A stretch of 64,000 nucleotides of DNA from positions 62,001 through 126,000 of the forward strand of contig JAKAQB010000002.1 in NCBI GenBank assembly GCA_021811865.1, written 5' to 3'. A program made the translations under genes and the position numbers. The notes beneath the pieces were generated by a model. That model saw nothing but the letters and a program-made list of their open reading frames with translations. It was not told the origin of the DNA and did no database searches. Of the stretch, positions 39,251 to 51,955 are shown one piece after another. The stretch's first letter is position 1, and each line of letters opens with the position of its first letter. This DNA is from Actinomycetes bacterium. Lineage in GTDB: Bacteria; Actinomycetota; Acidimicrobiia; Acidimicrobiales; Palsa-688.

Positions 39251-42200
39251 GTGGCGGCCTCGTTCACCCATCTGCACCTTCACACCGAGTTCTCGATGCT
39301 CGACGGTGCGGCCCGGGTGAGCGAGGTGGTGGCCAAGGCCGCGTCCGACGGCCAGCCGGCGATCGGCATCACCGATCACGGCAACATGTACGGCGTCCTC
39401 GACTTCTACAAGGAGGCCCGCAACGTCGGCATCAAGCCGATCATCGGCACCGAGGCGTACATGGCCAGGGAGAGCCGCCACGAGCGCCCCGCCCGCCGGG
39501 GCCGCATCGACGACGGTGGGGGCGACGGTGAGGGGGGGGCCAAGCTCTACTACCACCTGACGCTGCTCGCCGAGTCCGACGTCGGGTACAAGAACCTGCT
39601 GGAGCTGTCGAGCGAGGCCTACCTCGACGGTTACTACATCAAGCCCCGGGTCGACTGGGACATGCTGGCCGCCCACCACGAGGGTCTCATCGCCACGACC
39701 GGTTGCCTCGGCGGCGTCGTGGCGCAGGCGTTGCTCGGTGGCCAGGCCGACAAGGCGACCGAGCTCGCCGCCCGGCTGCAGGACATATTCGGGCGCGACA
39801 GCCTGTTCATCGAGCTCCAGGACCACGGCCTGGCCGAGCAGCGCCGCACCAACCCTCAGCTGTTGGAGATCGCCGAGCGCATCGGCGCTCCACTGCTGGC
39901 CACCAACGACAGCCACTACACCGACCGGGGCGACGCTGTCGCCCACGACGCCCTGCTCTGCGTGCAGACCGGGTCGGTCATGGACGACCCCAAGCGGTTC
40001 AAGTTCGACGGCGAGGAGCACTACCTGAAGACGGCCGCCGAGATGCGCCAGCTGTTCGCCGAGGTGCCCGAGGCGTGCGACAACACCTTGTGGGTCGCCG
40101 AGCGGGCCGACGTCGAGATCGAGTTCGGCAACCCCAAGCTTCCGAGCTACCCCCGGCCGGCGGGCTTCGCCACGGCCGACGACTACCTGCGCCACCTGGC
40201 GTTGCGGGGTGCCGGCGATCGCTACGGGTCCCCCGTCCCCGGTGAGGTCGTCGAGCGGCTCGACTACGAGCTCGGGGTCATCTCCTCCATGGGGTTCTCG
40301 GACTACTTCCTCGTCGTCTGGGACCTGATCGACCACGCCCGGCGTCAGGGCATCCGCGTCGGGCCCGGTCGGGGCAGCGCAGCCGGCTGCTGCGTCGCCT
40401 ACTGCCTGCGCATCGTGGACGTCGACCCGATCGCCCACGGCCTCATCTTCGAGCGGTTCCTCAACCCGGGCCGCAAGCAGATGCCGGACATCGACATGGA
40501 CTTCGACGAGCGGTTCCGGTCGGAGATGATCCGTTACGCCGCCGAGAAGTGGGGCTGGGACCACGTGGCCCAGATCGTCACGTTCTCGACGATCAAGGCC
40601 CGAGCGGCGGTGCGCGACGCGGCGCGGGTGCTCGGATACCCCTACGGCGTCGGCGACCGCGTCGCCAAGGCGATGCCCCCTCTCGTCATGGGCCGGGACA
40701 CCCCGCTGTGGGCGTGCATGGAGGAGCACCCCAAGTTCGCCGACGGCTTCAAGGCGGCCGTCGAGCTGCGGGAGATGTACCGCGCCGACCCGGACGTGAA
40801 GCGGGTCGTCGACGTCGCCCGCGGGCTCGAGGGGCTCCGCCGCCAGGACGGCATCCACGCCGCCGCCGTGGTGATCTCCGCCGAGCCGCTGACCGAGCAC
40901 CTCCCCATCCAGCGCAAGCCGGAGGCCGGCGGCCGGCCCGAGGACGCCCCCATCGTCACCCAGTATGAGATGCACGGCGTGGAGGAGCTCGGCCTGCTCA
41001 AGATGGACTTCCTCGGGCTGCGCAACCTGTCGGTGATCGAGCGCACCCTCGACCTGATCGAGGCCAACACCGGCGAGCGCCCCGACATCGACCGCCTGCC
41101 TCTCGACGACGGTCCGACCTTCGAGATGCTCCGGCGGGGGGAGAGCATCGGCGTGTTCCAGCTCGAGGGCGGGCCGATGCGAGCCCTGCTGCGAGCGCTG
41201 GCGCCGACCGACTTCGCCGACGTGGCCGCCCTCAACGCCCTGTACCGGCCGGGCCCGATGGCCCACAACATGCACTACGACTACGCCGACCGGAAGAACG
41301 GGCGGAAGCCGGTCACCTACCTCCATCCCGACCTGGAGCCCGTGCTCGCCGACACCCAGGGGCTGATGATCTACCAGGAGTCGATGATGCGGGTGGCCCA
41401 GAAGGTGGCCGGCTACACCCTGGAGGAGGCCGACAACCTCCGGAAGGCAGCGGGCAAGAAGGTCCGCGAGATCATGGCCAGGGAGCGGGAGAAGTTCGTG
41501 GCGGGCTGCGAGCGCACCGGGTACGGCCGCCAGCTGGGGACGCAGCTGTTCGACATGATCGAGCCGTTCGCCGACTACGCCTTCAACAAGAGCCATGCCT
41601 TCGGCTACGGGCTCGTCATCTACTGGACGGCCTGGCTCAAGGCCAACCACCCCGCCGAGTACCTCGCAGCGCTCCTCACGAGCGTCAAGGACGACAAGGA
41701 CAAGACGGCCGTCTACCTCGCCGAGTGCCGCGCCCTCGGCATCGAGGTCCTCGTGCCCGACGTCAACGTCTCGATGTCGGAGTTCACCGCCGTGCGTGGC
41801 GGCGGCGTACAGGGAAACGGCGTCATCCCCTTCGGCCTGTCCGCCATCCGCAACGTCGGGGAGGGCCTCGTCGAGCGGATCATCGCCGAGCGGGAGGCGG
41901 CGGGGCCGTTCACCGACTTCTACGACTTCGCCCGCCGGGTCGACCCCGTGGTCCTCAACAAGCGCACGGTCGAGTCGCTCGTCAAGGCGGGGGCCTTCGA
42001 CTCCCTCGGGCACCCGAGGATGGGCCTCTGCCAGGTCTTCGACCAGATCGTCGACCGCACCCTCGCCCGCCGACGAGAGCAGGACCAGGGCGTGATGAGC
42101 CTTTTCGGGGACTTGGGCGACGGGGACGGCGACGGCGGCTTCGACGACGCCCGGGTGCCGATCCAGGCGGTCGAGTTCGACAAGAGCCAGCGGCTCACCT

Positions 42201-42826
42201 TCGAGAAGGAGATGCTCGGCCTCTACATCTCCGACCACCCGCTGCTCGGCCTCGAGGCCGCCCTCGGGCGCCACGTCGACGCAACGATCAACGACCTGCG
42301 GGACGAAGCGGCGACGAGCGGCGTCGACCGGGGCGAGCCGCGCTGGGTCGGCGGGGTCGTCACCGGCCTGGCGCGCAAGTACACCAAACGGGGTGAGCTG
42401 ATGGCGACGTTCGTGCTCGAGGACCTCCAGTCCGCGATCGAGGTCTGGGTGTTCCCCCGGACGATGTCCGACGTCGCCCACCTGCTCGCCGACGACACCG
42501 TCGTCTGCGTGAAGGGGCGGCTCGACACCAGGGACGACCAACCCAAGCTCGTCTGCCTGGAGGTGAGGCGCCCCGAGCTGGTCGCCGGGGCCGAGCCCCT
42601 GCACCTGCAGCTTCCGGTCCAGGCGCTCACCGAGGACCGCGTCGACCGGCTGAAGAAGGTCCTCGGCGACCACCCGGGGGAGTCCCCGGTGCTCCTGCAC
42701 GTCGGCACCAAGTGCCTCCGCCTGGACGCCGCATGGGGGGTGGACGCCAGCACCGGACTGCTCGGCGAGCTACGGGTGCTCCTCGGCCCGGGGTGCCTTT
42801 GGAACGGAGGGGCCGCGAGCGCCTAA
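39251..42826 (+). CDS. dnaE: DNA polymerase III alpha subunit (DnaE1 type)
   Basis: 1191 residues from GTG 39251, set by GAGGAGGAGAA upstream. N-terminal PHP domain with its metal-binding histidines apparently intact (HLHLHTEFSMLDGAAR, GITDHGNMYG, ATNDSHYTDRG), consistent with an active proofreading PHP as in mycobacterial DnaE1. Polymerase core with RVGPGRGSAAGCCVAYCL, catalytic MPDIDMDFDERFR (about residue 412), ALYRPGPMAHNM, and ADYAFNKSHAFGYGLV. The C-terminal OB region (RWVGGVVTGLARKYTKRGEL) and tail are complete. It is the main replicative polymerase. Confidence 0.97.
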   Translation: MAASFTHLHLHTEFSMLDGAARVSEVVAKAASDGQPAIGITDHGNMYGVLDFYKEARNVGIKPIIGTEAYMARESRHERPARRGRIDDGGGDGEGGAKLYYHLTLLAESDVGYKNLLELSSEAYLDGYYIKPRVDWDMLAAHHEGLIATTGCLGGVVAQALLGGQADKATELAARLQDIFGRDSLFIELQDHGLAEQRRTNPQLLEIAERIGAPLLATNDSHYTDRGDAVAHDALLCVQTGSVMDDPKRFKFDGEEHYLKTAAEMRQLFAEVPEACDNTLWVAERADVEIEFGNPKLPSYPRPAGFATADDYLRHLALRGAGDRYGSPVPGEVVERLDYELGVISSMGFSDYFLVVWDLIDHARRQGIRVGPGRGSAAGCCVAYCLRIVDVDPIAHGLIFERFLNPGRKQMPDIDMDFDERFRSEMIRYAAEKWGWDHVAQIVTFSTIKARAAVRDAARVLGYPYGVGDRVAKAMPPLVMGRDTPLWACMEEHPKFADGFKAAVELREMYRADPDVKRVVDVARGLEGLRRQDGIHAAAVVISAEPLTEHLPIQRKPEAGGRPEDAPIVTQYEMHGVEELGLLKMDFLGLRNLSVIERTLDLIEANTGERPDIDRLPLDDGPTFEMLRRGESIGVFQLEGGPMRALLRALAPTDFADVAALNALYRPGPMAHNMHYDYADRKNGRKPVTYLHPDLEPVLADTQGLMIYQESMMRVAQKVAGYTLEEADNLRKAAGKKVREIMAREREKFVAGCERTGYGRQLGTQLFDMIEPFADYAFNKSHAFGYGLVIYWTAWLKANHPAEYLAALLTSVKDDKDKTAVYLAECRALGIEVLVPDVNVSMSEFTAVRGGGVQGNGVIPFGLSAIRNVGEGLVERIIAEREAAGPFTDFYDFARRVDPVVLNKRTVESLVKAGAFDSLGHPRMGLCQVFDQIVDRTLARRREQDQGVMSLFGDLGDGDGDGGFDDARVPIQAVEFDKSQRLTFEKEMLGLYISDHPLLGLEAALGRHVDATINDLRDEAATSGVDRGEPRWVGGVVTGLARKYTKRGELMATFVLEDLQSAIEVWVFPRTMSDVAHLLADDTVVCVKGRLDTRDDQPKLVCLEVRRPELVAGAEPLHLQLPVQALTEDRVDRLKKVLGDHPGESPVLLHVGTKCLRLDAAWGVDASTGLLGELRVLLGPGCLWNGGAASA

Positions 42827-42871
42827 AATGGCGCGGTCAGGCTGGTAGGTTCGAGGAGGGTAGTCGCCGAT

Positions 42872-43543
42872 ATGCCTCTGGACGTCGAGACCAAGGACTG
42901 CACCGCCCTCTCCGACGGCGAGTTGGCCGAGATGGCGGACCTGGTCACGGACGGCCCGGCCGGGTTCGGCATCGGGTTGCTCTCCAAGCAGGCCGAGGAG
43001 TGGGTGCTGATCACCCAGGTGCGCGAGGCCGGCAAGCTCCTCGGCTTCTCGTTCTGCACCCTCGAGCGCATAGGCGGTACCCCGTGCCTGCTGTGGGGGC
43101 TGGCGTCGGTGCGCCGCAACGCCAGGCGGGACAAGGTGCTGGAGGCGTTGACCGCCGGCCAGTTCCGCCGTGCGGTGCTGGCCTTCCCCGACGAGGACGT
43201 GCTCGTCGGCACCCGCTTCATCGACCCCGGCGCCTTCGTGGCGTTCAGGGGGCTCGAGGAGGTCTGTCCCCGGCCCGGTCACAAGCCTTCCGGCGAGGAG
43301 CGGGCGTGGAGTCGCCGCCTCGCCAAGCGCTTCGGGGCGGAGGGCCGCATCGACGACCGGGCCTTCGTGGTGACCGGCGACGGCGCTGTGACGGGGGTGT
43401 TCGACTTCTCTGCCACCAAGCCCGAGACCGTCGCTCCGGAGGTCGCGTCCTTCTTCGCTCCCCTCGACGCCGCCCGCCACGACGTGCTCGTTGCCTTCGG
43501 GTGGGGCATGGCGGAGGATCTCGCCTCCCGCTACGGCTCGTAG
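42872..43543 (+). CDS. conserved-looking protein of unknown function
   Basis: 223 residues from ATG 42872 with GAGGAGGG upstream and a TAGGTT -10 candidate at 42846. A soluble alpha/beta-like protein; stretches such as EEWVLITQVREAGKLLGFSF, GGTPCLLWGLASVRRNARRD and DRAFVVTGDGAVTGVFDFSA suggest a folded domain, and the first resembles the start of a GNAT-like fold, but no acetyl-CoA loop is visible. It follows dnaE by 45 bases. I do not recognise the family. Confidence 0.75.
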   Translation: MPLDVETKDCTALSDGELAEMADLVTDGPAGFGIGLLSKQAEEWVLITQVREAGKLLGFSFCTLERIGGTPCLLWGLASVRRNARRDKVLEALTAGQFRRAVLAFPDEDVLVGTRFIDPGAFVAFRGLEEVCPRPGHKPSGEERAWSRRLAKRFGAEGRIDDRAFVVTGDGAVTGVFDFSATKPETVAPEVASFFAPLDAARHDVLVAFGWGMAEDLASRYGS

Positions 43544-43599
43544 CGGTCCCCCCACGAGCAGCTCTTCCGCCGAGCCGCCTGGCGGTCGGACGCGGCTCA

Positions 43600-43680
43600 G
43601 GCGGCGATCCGACGTCGTGCGAGACGATCAGGATGGTGGCGCCGTCGCCCGCAGCCGCGTCACCAGCCCTCAACCTGAGC
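43600..43680 (-). pseudogene. possible remnant of an ABC transporter ATPase
   Basis: The minus-strand frame reads AAAGDGATILIVSHDVGS, matching the beta strand and H-loop histidine found near the end of ABC ATPase domains. Only about 20 residues match, with no other ABC motif around, and the flanks are degenerate. It lies in the 211-base gap between two genes of unknown function; otherwise that gap looks empty. Confidence 0.3.
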
Positions 43681-43754
43681 GGTCGTGGGCAGCCGGCTGG
43701 GAGGACCATGCACCAGCGTGCTCCCGCCGGCAGGCGGGCCGACCGGCGCCGGCC

Positions 43755-44432
43755 TCAGGGGTGGGGCAGGACCGCCTCGACGACCTTGTGGCAGTGCCCG
43801 TCGATCGGGGGGGTGAGGGCTACGAGCAGGCGGGTGCGCCGGGCGGTGACCAGGTTGCGCTGCCCTGCGCTGTCCATGACCCCGGCCAGCCGGCGGTCGA
43901 GGCAGGGCAGCTCCCGTTGGATGCCGAGCCAGGGGAACCGGCAGGCCAGGTACGAGCTGTCCCGGTGCAGGTGGACCGGTCCGAGGGGCTCGACGAGAGC
44001 GATGGACGGATGATCGGCGCGCCGCTCCCAGAACGGCACGGTCGGCCCGTGGCTGGACAGCAGCGGGGCGTCGGCCGGGTGCAGCAGCGGCCGGAGGAGC
44101 TTCTCGACGCGCCGGGCGGGCATGCGGCCGGCGGGTTGGGGGGGCCCGGCGAGGACGAGCGCCTCCGGTTGGGCGGGGTCGGGGACCGCGTCGGCGTCCC
44201 CGTCCGCCCCGGCGCCGAGGGTCACATCCACGACGTCGTAGGCCCGGGGGCGCTGCCCCGGCACCGCCGGCGACCAGGCCCGCACGAGGACCCCCGTGTC
44301 GAGGTCGACGCCGGCGCAGTAGGTGGCGTCGGCGGCGAGGACCATGAGCGAGAGGGTCGTGCCCGGTTCCGGGTGGAGCCGAGGAACGTCGGTACGTACG
44401 ACCCGGAAGTCGGGAGCGGTGATCGCCGTCAT
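43755..44432 (-). CDS. protein of unknown function
   Basis: 225 residues from ATG 44432 (AAGG and GCGAGG purine tracts upstream). Coding-like throughout, no membrane segment or signal peptide: TTLSLMVLAADATYCAGVDL, TGVLVRAWSPAVPGQRPRAY, then RRVEKLLRPLLHPADAPLLS and SSYLACRFPWLGIQREL. There are acidic and proline-rich linkers. No family recognised. It runs in the same direction as the DUF255 gene upstream, 150 bases away. Confidence 0.7.
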   Translation of the reverse strand: MTAITAPDFRVVRTDVPRLHPEPGTTLSLMVLAADATYCAGVDLDTGVLVRAWSPAVPGQRPRAYDVVDVTLGAGADGDADAVPDPAQPEALVLAGPPQPAGRMPARRVEKLLRPLLHPADAPLLSSHGPTVPFWERRADHPSIALVEPLGPVHLHRDSSYLACRFPWLGIQRELPCLDRRLAGVMDSAGQRNLVTARRTRLLVALTPPIDGHCHKVVEAVLPHP

Positions 44433-44544
44433 CGCCTCGCCATCCTTGCCTCCGCCGGGCCGCCGGTGGTGGATGGTGGTGGACGGCAGGTCCAGCGAGG
44501 GGTAGGGCAGGCCGGCACCGAGGTCCGATGCCGTCGCCCGAGGT

Positions 44545-44568
44545 GGGTGGGGGAGGGCGGGGACTTTC
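44545..44568. repeat. 24-bp dispersed repeat, copy 1
   Basis: Starts GGGTGGG and ends GAGGGCGGGGACTTTC. The same 24 bases with one mismatch occur at 48408-48431. This copy lies between the DUF255 gene and the unknown gene downstream of it. Confidence 0.65.
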
Positions 44569-44581
44569 CTCGTGGTGCCGT

Positions 44582-46576
<1,995 letters not shown>

Positions 46577-46583
46577 CTGGGCC

Positions 46584-46589
46584 ACGCTA
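46584..46589 (-). promoter_or_regulatory. -10 element (TAGCGT) for the DUF255 gene, leaderless type
   Basis: On the minus strand GTAGCGT is followed by seven bases (GGCCCAG) and GTG 46576. The other in-frame GTG (46585) overlaps this hexamer and can be excluded if the promoter is real. Confidence 0.55.
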
Positions 46590-46625
46590 CCCGCCGGGCG
46601 GGGACCGACCGAGCCGCCGCCCACT

Positions 46626-46661
46626 CCCGTCTCCTGTCCCGTCTCCTGTCTCGTCTCCTGT
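46626..46661. repeat. 12-bp tandem repeat, three copies
   Basis: CCCGTCTCCTGT twice, then CTCGTCTCCTGT, immediately upstream of the DUF255 promoter. On the minus strand each unit contains AGGAGA. Confidence 0.75.
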
Positions 46662-46708
46662 CCGGCTGCCGTCGGCCGGGTGCGGATCGTTTCATCGAGA
46701 GGTGAAGC

Positions 46709-46755
46709 AACTGTGAGTGATAACGACACACCCTGTGTACTTTTCACTCACAGTT
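46709..46755. promoter_or_regulatory. nested inverted repeat in an AT-richer island
   Basis: Outer arms AACTGTGAGTGA (46709-46720) and TCACTCACAGTT (46744-46755) are perfect over 12 bases; inside them ACACA and TGTGT pair around CCC. The island is clearly less GC-rich than its surroundings. It lies between the 3' end of the LCP gene and the DUF255 gene, both minus-strand. It could be a terminator-like hairpin for the first or an operator for the second; no T-tract follows. Confidence 0.6.
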
Positions 46756-46768
46756 TGCGGGGCCGGGC

Positions 46769-47926
46769 TCAGCAGGGGGTCGGGTTGTATGACGCGCTGG
46801 TCCGGTTCTGGACTATCGAACCGAGGGGCGCCTGGGGGGGGCCGGGCAAGACGACTCCTCCCCGGGTGGTGGTCTTCGGGGCCGAGGACGGCGTCGTCGG
46901 CGCCAGGGAGCCGGCGGCGGCAGGGCCGCCAGGCTTGGAGCCCGCGGGATGGGTCACGGCGGGGGCGATGACGGAGGCGTTCCACCTGGCGATGGTGGCG
47001 TTGTCGAGGCTGGGGACGGGGTAGAGCACGTCCCCGTACTGCCCGTCGTTGTTGACGATCTGGGTGGGCAGGGTGAAGGTGGCGAGGGTGCCGGAGCCCA
47101 GGCCACGGAAGGCTGCTGCGAGCTGGAGGAGCGTCCCGACTCCGAGGCCCTTGTCCACCGTGACGTCCTTCACCGCGGTGCTGACGAAGCGGTTCAGTTG
47201 CAGCGGGTTGCCGAGCAGGCTTGCCTTGACCCGTTGGACGGTGGCTCTGAGGAACGCCTGCTGGCGCTTGATCCGGCCGAAGGCTCCGCTCCCGTCGTAT
47301 TGCCAGTAGCCACCCTCGTAGTAGGAGAAGAAGCGGCTCCGCACCAACGCGAGGGCCTGGGTGCCGTGCAGCGTGACGCAGCCGGCTCGCGGCACCGAAA
47401 GGCCGGACATGGAATCACGCGACGGGTAGGGGAAGCGGAGGCGGACCCCGCCGAGCGCGTTCACCATCGACGCCACACCCTGGAAGTTGATCTGCACGTA
47501 GTGCTGGATCCGGATGCCGAGGTCCTGCTCGACGGTGGCCACCATGTCAGCGGGACCGTGGGCGAGGGCATCGCTGATCTTGTTGGGCCCGCCGCCGCCG
47601 ACGATCGGTGCGAAGTAGTCGTAGGGGATCGAGAGCAACGCCGCCCGACCGGTCCCCGGGTCGACGCGGGCCACGATCATCGTGTCGGCCCGCTGGCCCC
47701 CTCCCTGGGCGTCCTCGCCTACGAGCAGCACGTTGAACGCGCCGACGGGTGGCGCCGGATGGCTGGTCGCTCCCTGCGAGCTGCCGGTGCCGGCGCCGGC
47801 GCCGCTCGTCTGCAAGGTGGGGATGCTCACCCGGTGCAGCCGCGAAAGCTGGTAGCGGACATATCCGTAGCCGGCGCCGGAGGCGACGAGGACCATCGCC
47901 ACGACCACGTTCATCGTGACGAGCAT
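46769..47926 (-). CDS. LytR-CpsA-Psr (LCP) family glycopolymer transferase
   Basis: At least 385 residues from ATG 47926. N-terminal transmembrane segment (MNVVVAMVLVASGAGYGY), then the extracellular LCP domain: GAFNVLLVGEDAQGGGQRAD, MIVARVDPGTGRAALLSIPY, GGGGPNKISDALAHGP, VNALGGVRLRFPYP, ALALVRSRFFSYYEGG and GRIKRQQAFL. LCP enzymes attach lipid-linked glycopolymers to peptidoglycan. The C-terminus is Pro/Thr-rich. The frame is open and basic upstream (RHRSQRSSRWPRR), so the true start may lie further back, as far as about 48115, giving the usual cytoplasmic arginine-rich head. Confidence 0.88.
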   Translation of the reverse strand: MLVTMNVVVAMVLVASGAGYGYVRYQLSRLHRVSIPTLQTSGAGAGTGSSQGATSHPAPPVGAFNVLLVGEDAQGGGQRADTMIVARVDPGTGRAALLSIPYDYFAPIVGGGGPNKISDALAHGPADMVATVEQDLGIRIQHYVQINFQGVASMVNALGGVRLRFPYPSRDSMSGLSVPRAGCVTLHGTQALALVRSRFFSYYEGGYWQYDGSGAFGRIKRQQAFLRATVQRVKASLLGNPLQLNRFVSTAVKDVTVDKGLGVGTLLQLAAAFRGLGSGTLATFTLPTQIVNNDGQYGDVLYPVPSLDNATIARWNASVIAPAVTHPAGSKPGGPAAAGSLAPTTPSSAPKTTTRGGVVLPGPPQAPLGSIVQNRTSASYNPTPC

Positions 47927-48407
47927 CCGTCTCGGCCAGCGCGAGCTGCGCTGCGAGCGGTGGCGTGGCAGGGTGCCGGGCTGGCGCAGGGAGTGGGCCG
48001 TGACCCCCGACGGTACCTGCTGCCCCCCCCTTTCAGCGGCCGGCCCCGTTGCGCGCTTTGCGCCGGCTCCCCTGCGGGGCCGCAAGAAGCACGGCACCGG
48101 GTGCACGACCACGCCGGCCACGACGGCGACGAGCCCTTGCGCCTCGGCGCCCGCAGCCGGACTAGAGGGCTGCCGGCTCAGGGGTGGCGCAGGAGCCGGG
48201 AGGCGACATCCACGAGCTCCGTTGTCCGATCTTCCCAATCGGCTTCCAGGCGCGAGAGGGGTTGCAGCAACTGCCGAGTGAGTCCAACCGACAGATACCG
48301 AATCGAGCGCGGAAGGTCGCCGGCGCTGCGGGGGGCTGGAGGTTCCGGGGGGCACCGCGCCCGGGTAGGCGTTCGCAGCACCAGGCGTCCCTGCCGGGGC
48401 GGCGGCC
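47927..48407. other. gap between LCP and TetR genes
   Basis: The first part may encode the LCP cytoplasmic head (see that gene). A minus-strand frame ending at 48178 (YLSVGLTRQLLQPLSRLEAD, ending SRLLRHP) looks partly coding-like but has no family match that I recognise and no start signal. Nothing else identified. Confidence 0.35.
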
Positions 48408-48431
48408 GGGTGGGCGAGGGCGGGGACTTTC
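48408..48431. repeat. 24-bp dispersed repeat, copy 2
   Basis: Matches 44545-44568 at 23 of 24 positions (C for G at position 8). This copy abuts the tetR promoter and operator region. Confidence 0.65.
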
Positions 48432-48437
48432 GGCTAC

Positions 48438-48471
48438 TTGTTGCAGTGACTGCAAGTTGCGTATACTGCAA
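48438..48471 (+). promoter_or_regulatory. tetR promoter with two tandem operator palindromes
   Basis: TTGTTG (48438) and TATACT (48462-48467) are 18 bases apart; TATACT ends seven bases before GTG 48475, so the message is probably leaderless. TTGCAGTGACTGCAA (48441-48455) is a perfect palindrome, and TTGCGTATACTGCAA (48457-48471) is a related copy 16 bases on that covers the -10. Binding of the TetR protein here would block its own promoter. Confidence 0.7.
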
Positions 48472-48474
48472 GTC

Positions 48475-50870
<2,396 letters not shown>

Positions 50871-50936
50871 GACCGGTGGCGGGGCCGGCGGGGGGAGGCG
50901 CCGGCACGCTCCGGGCTGGGCGCAGCCCTTGTCGCC

Positions 50937-51161
50937 GTGGGTGACCGGTGGTCGCTGCTCATCGTCGACGCACTCCTCGCGGCTGACCGGCTGCTGCGCT
51001 TCGGCGAGATGCAGGAGTCGGTCCCCGGCATCGCCACCAACGTGTTGACCCAGCGCCTTGGGCACCTCGAAGGCGTCCGGGTCCTTGTCGCCCGGCCGTA
51101 CTCGCGGCGGGCCGAGGGCGATGTCGCCCGCCACCCAGCGTGGTCGGACACGAGAGGATGA
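50937..51161 (+). pseudogene. decayed HxlR-family regulator
   Basis: The frame reads GDRWSLLIVDALLAADRLLR, FGEMQESVPGIATNVLTQRL and GHLE, the HxlR winged helix, but lacks the N-terminal helix with its start and conserved cysteine; the preceding frame (GLGAALVAV) is in phase but has no start codon. After LVARPYSRR the usual P-x-RYEYxLT wing is replaced by unrelated residues, suggesting a frameshift or deletion. It lies directly before palindromic copy B. Confidence 0.6.
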
Positions 51162-51164
51162 CTG

Positions 51165-51212
51165 AACCTTTGGAAGCCTGTTGTCGCTGGACGACAACAG
51201 GCTTCCAAAGTT
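51165..51212. repeat. dispersed palindromic element, copy B
   Basis: Left arm begins AACCTTTGGAAGCCTG and continues TTGTCG; five-base loop CTGGA; right arm CGACAACAGGCTTCC then AAAGTT. About 21 paired bases with one bulged C. Related to copy A at 31604-31652 over the stem and ~30 bases upstream. Confidence 0.85.
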
Positions 51213-51253
51213 CTGCCGGGGGGCTCCGGCACGCTGTCGCCTCCACCACCTCG

Positions 51254-51311
51254 AGTGGCGACGACCGCTTCCAAGATCGCCAGGCTCACTCATCGCGATC
51301 TCGTCGCCACT
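51254..51311. repeat. large inverted repeat downstream of copy B
   Basis: AGTGGCGACGA (51254-51264) and TCGTCGCCACT (51301-51311) are perfect complements 36 bases apart; inside, GATCGC (51275) and GCGATC (51295) also pair, abutting the right arm. The GGCGACGACCGCT part also occurs after copy A (31666). From here to 51467 I see no gene. Confidence 0.6.
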
Positions 51312-51467
51312 AAACGTGACTGCTCACCACGTGCCGGGGCCGGGGCGCGGACCCGTTGCCAGGCGAGGTGACCAGGTTGGCGACAGTCAGAGGCGAATCG
51401 CCGCCCCGCCGTGGGTCGCCCGTGCCTGCGACGCCCACGACGGGAACGGCTGGAGCGGTTCTCCGGC

Positions 51468-51824
51468 TCAGGTTTCGATCGTGGCGACCTTCTCCATCTC
51501 GGGCGGCGGCACGGCGGTCGGGTCGACGCCGTGGATGACCGGGATCATGTGCGTGGCGAGGTAGCGCTCGTGCTCGCTCTGCGGGTCCTGCATCATCTCG
51601 CCCATCGCCTGCCCGACCTTGTCCTGGTCCGTGCCCTTCCACACCAGGACCATGAGCTGGTCGCCGGGCGTGGCCTGGTGGTAGATGTGCTCTCGCATGA
51701 CGCCCAGCCGCCGCAGGGTGACGCGCTGTGCCTCCGCCCGCTCGCCCTGTTCGGCGCTGACGACGAGCTCGAGCCACTCGTCCCGTCGCGCGACCGGAAG
51801 CACTTGGACTGTGAAGGAGTCCAC
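51468..51824 (-). CDS. small protein, possible dimeric alpha/beta-barrel family
   Basis: 118 residues from GTG 51824, preceded by AAGGGG eight bases away. SFTVQVLPVARRDEWLEL, REHIYHQATPGDQLMVLVWK and the Tyr/His-rich tail (HERYLATHMIPVIHGVDP) have the strand-helix pattern of small ferredoxin-like dimeric barrels such as the DUF6176 group. No catalytic residues can be assigned. It is monocistronic or the tail of the minus-strand group to its right. Confidence 0.65.
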   Translation of the reverse strand: MDSFTVQVLPVARRDEWLELVVSAEQGERAEAQRVTLRRLGVMREHIYHQATPGDQLMVLVWKGTDQDKVGQAMGEMMQDPQSEHERYLATHMIPVIHGVDPTAVPPPEMEKVATIET

Positions 51825-51955
51825 AGACCACCCCTTTCGATGACGTCTCCGCCCCGGAGCCGTCGAGCCGATCCTGGCATGGGCCGGGCGCCTCGTCCAG
51901 TGGCCGGCCAGCCGTGTCCGTGCAGGCCGCTCTCGGCGATGCCCGAACTGGTCAA

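Noticed and set aside
39143..42700. 1185-codon minus-strand frame opposite dnaE
   Set aside because: Antisense shadow of dnaE: Asp/Val/Gly/Leu-rich with no motif, fully covered by the real polymerase gene.
46577..46747. N-terminal extension of the DUF255 protein with QETGQETG repeats
   Set aside because: It comes from a 12-bp tandem repeat and an inverted repeat; the leaderless -10 and family alignment place the start at 46576.
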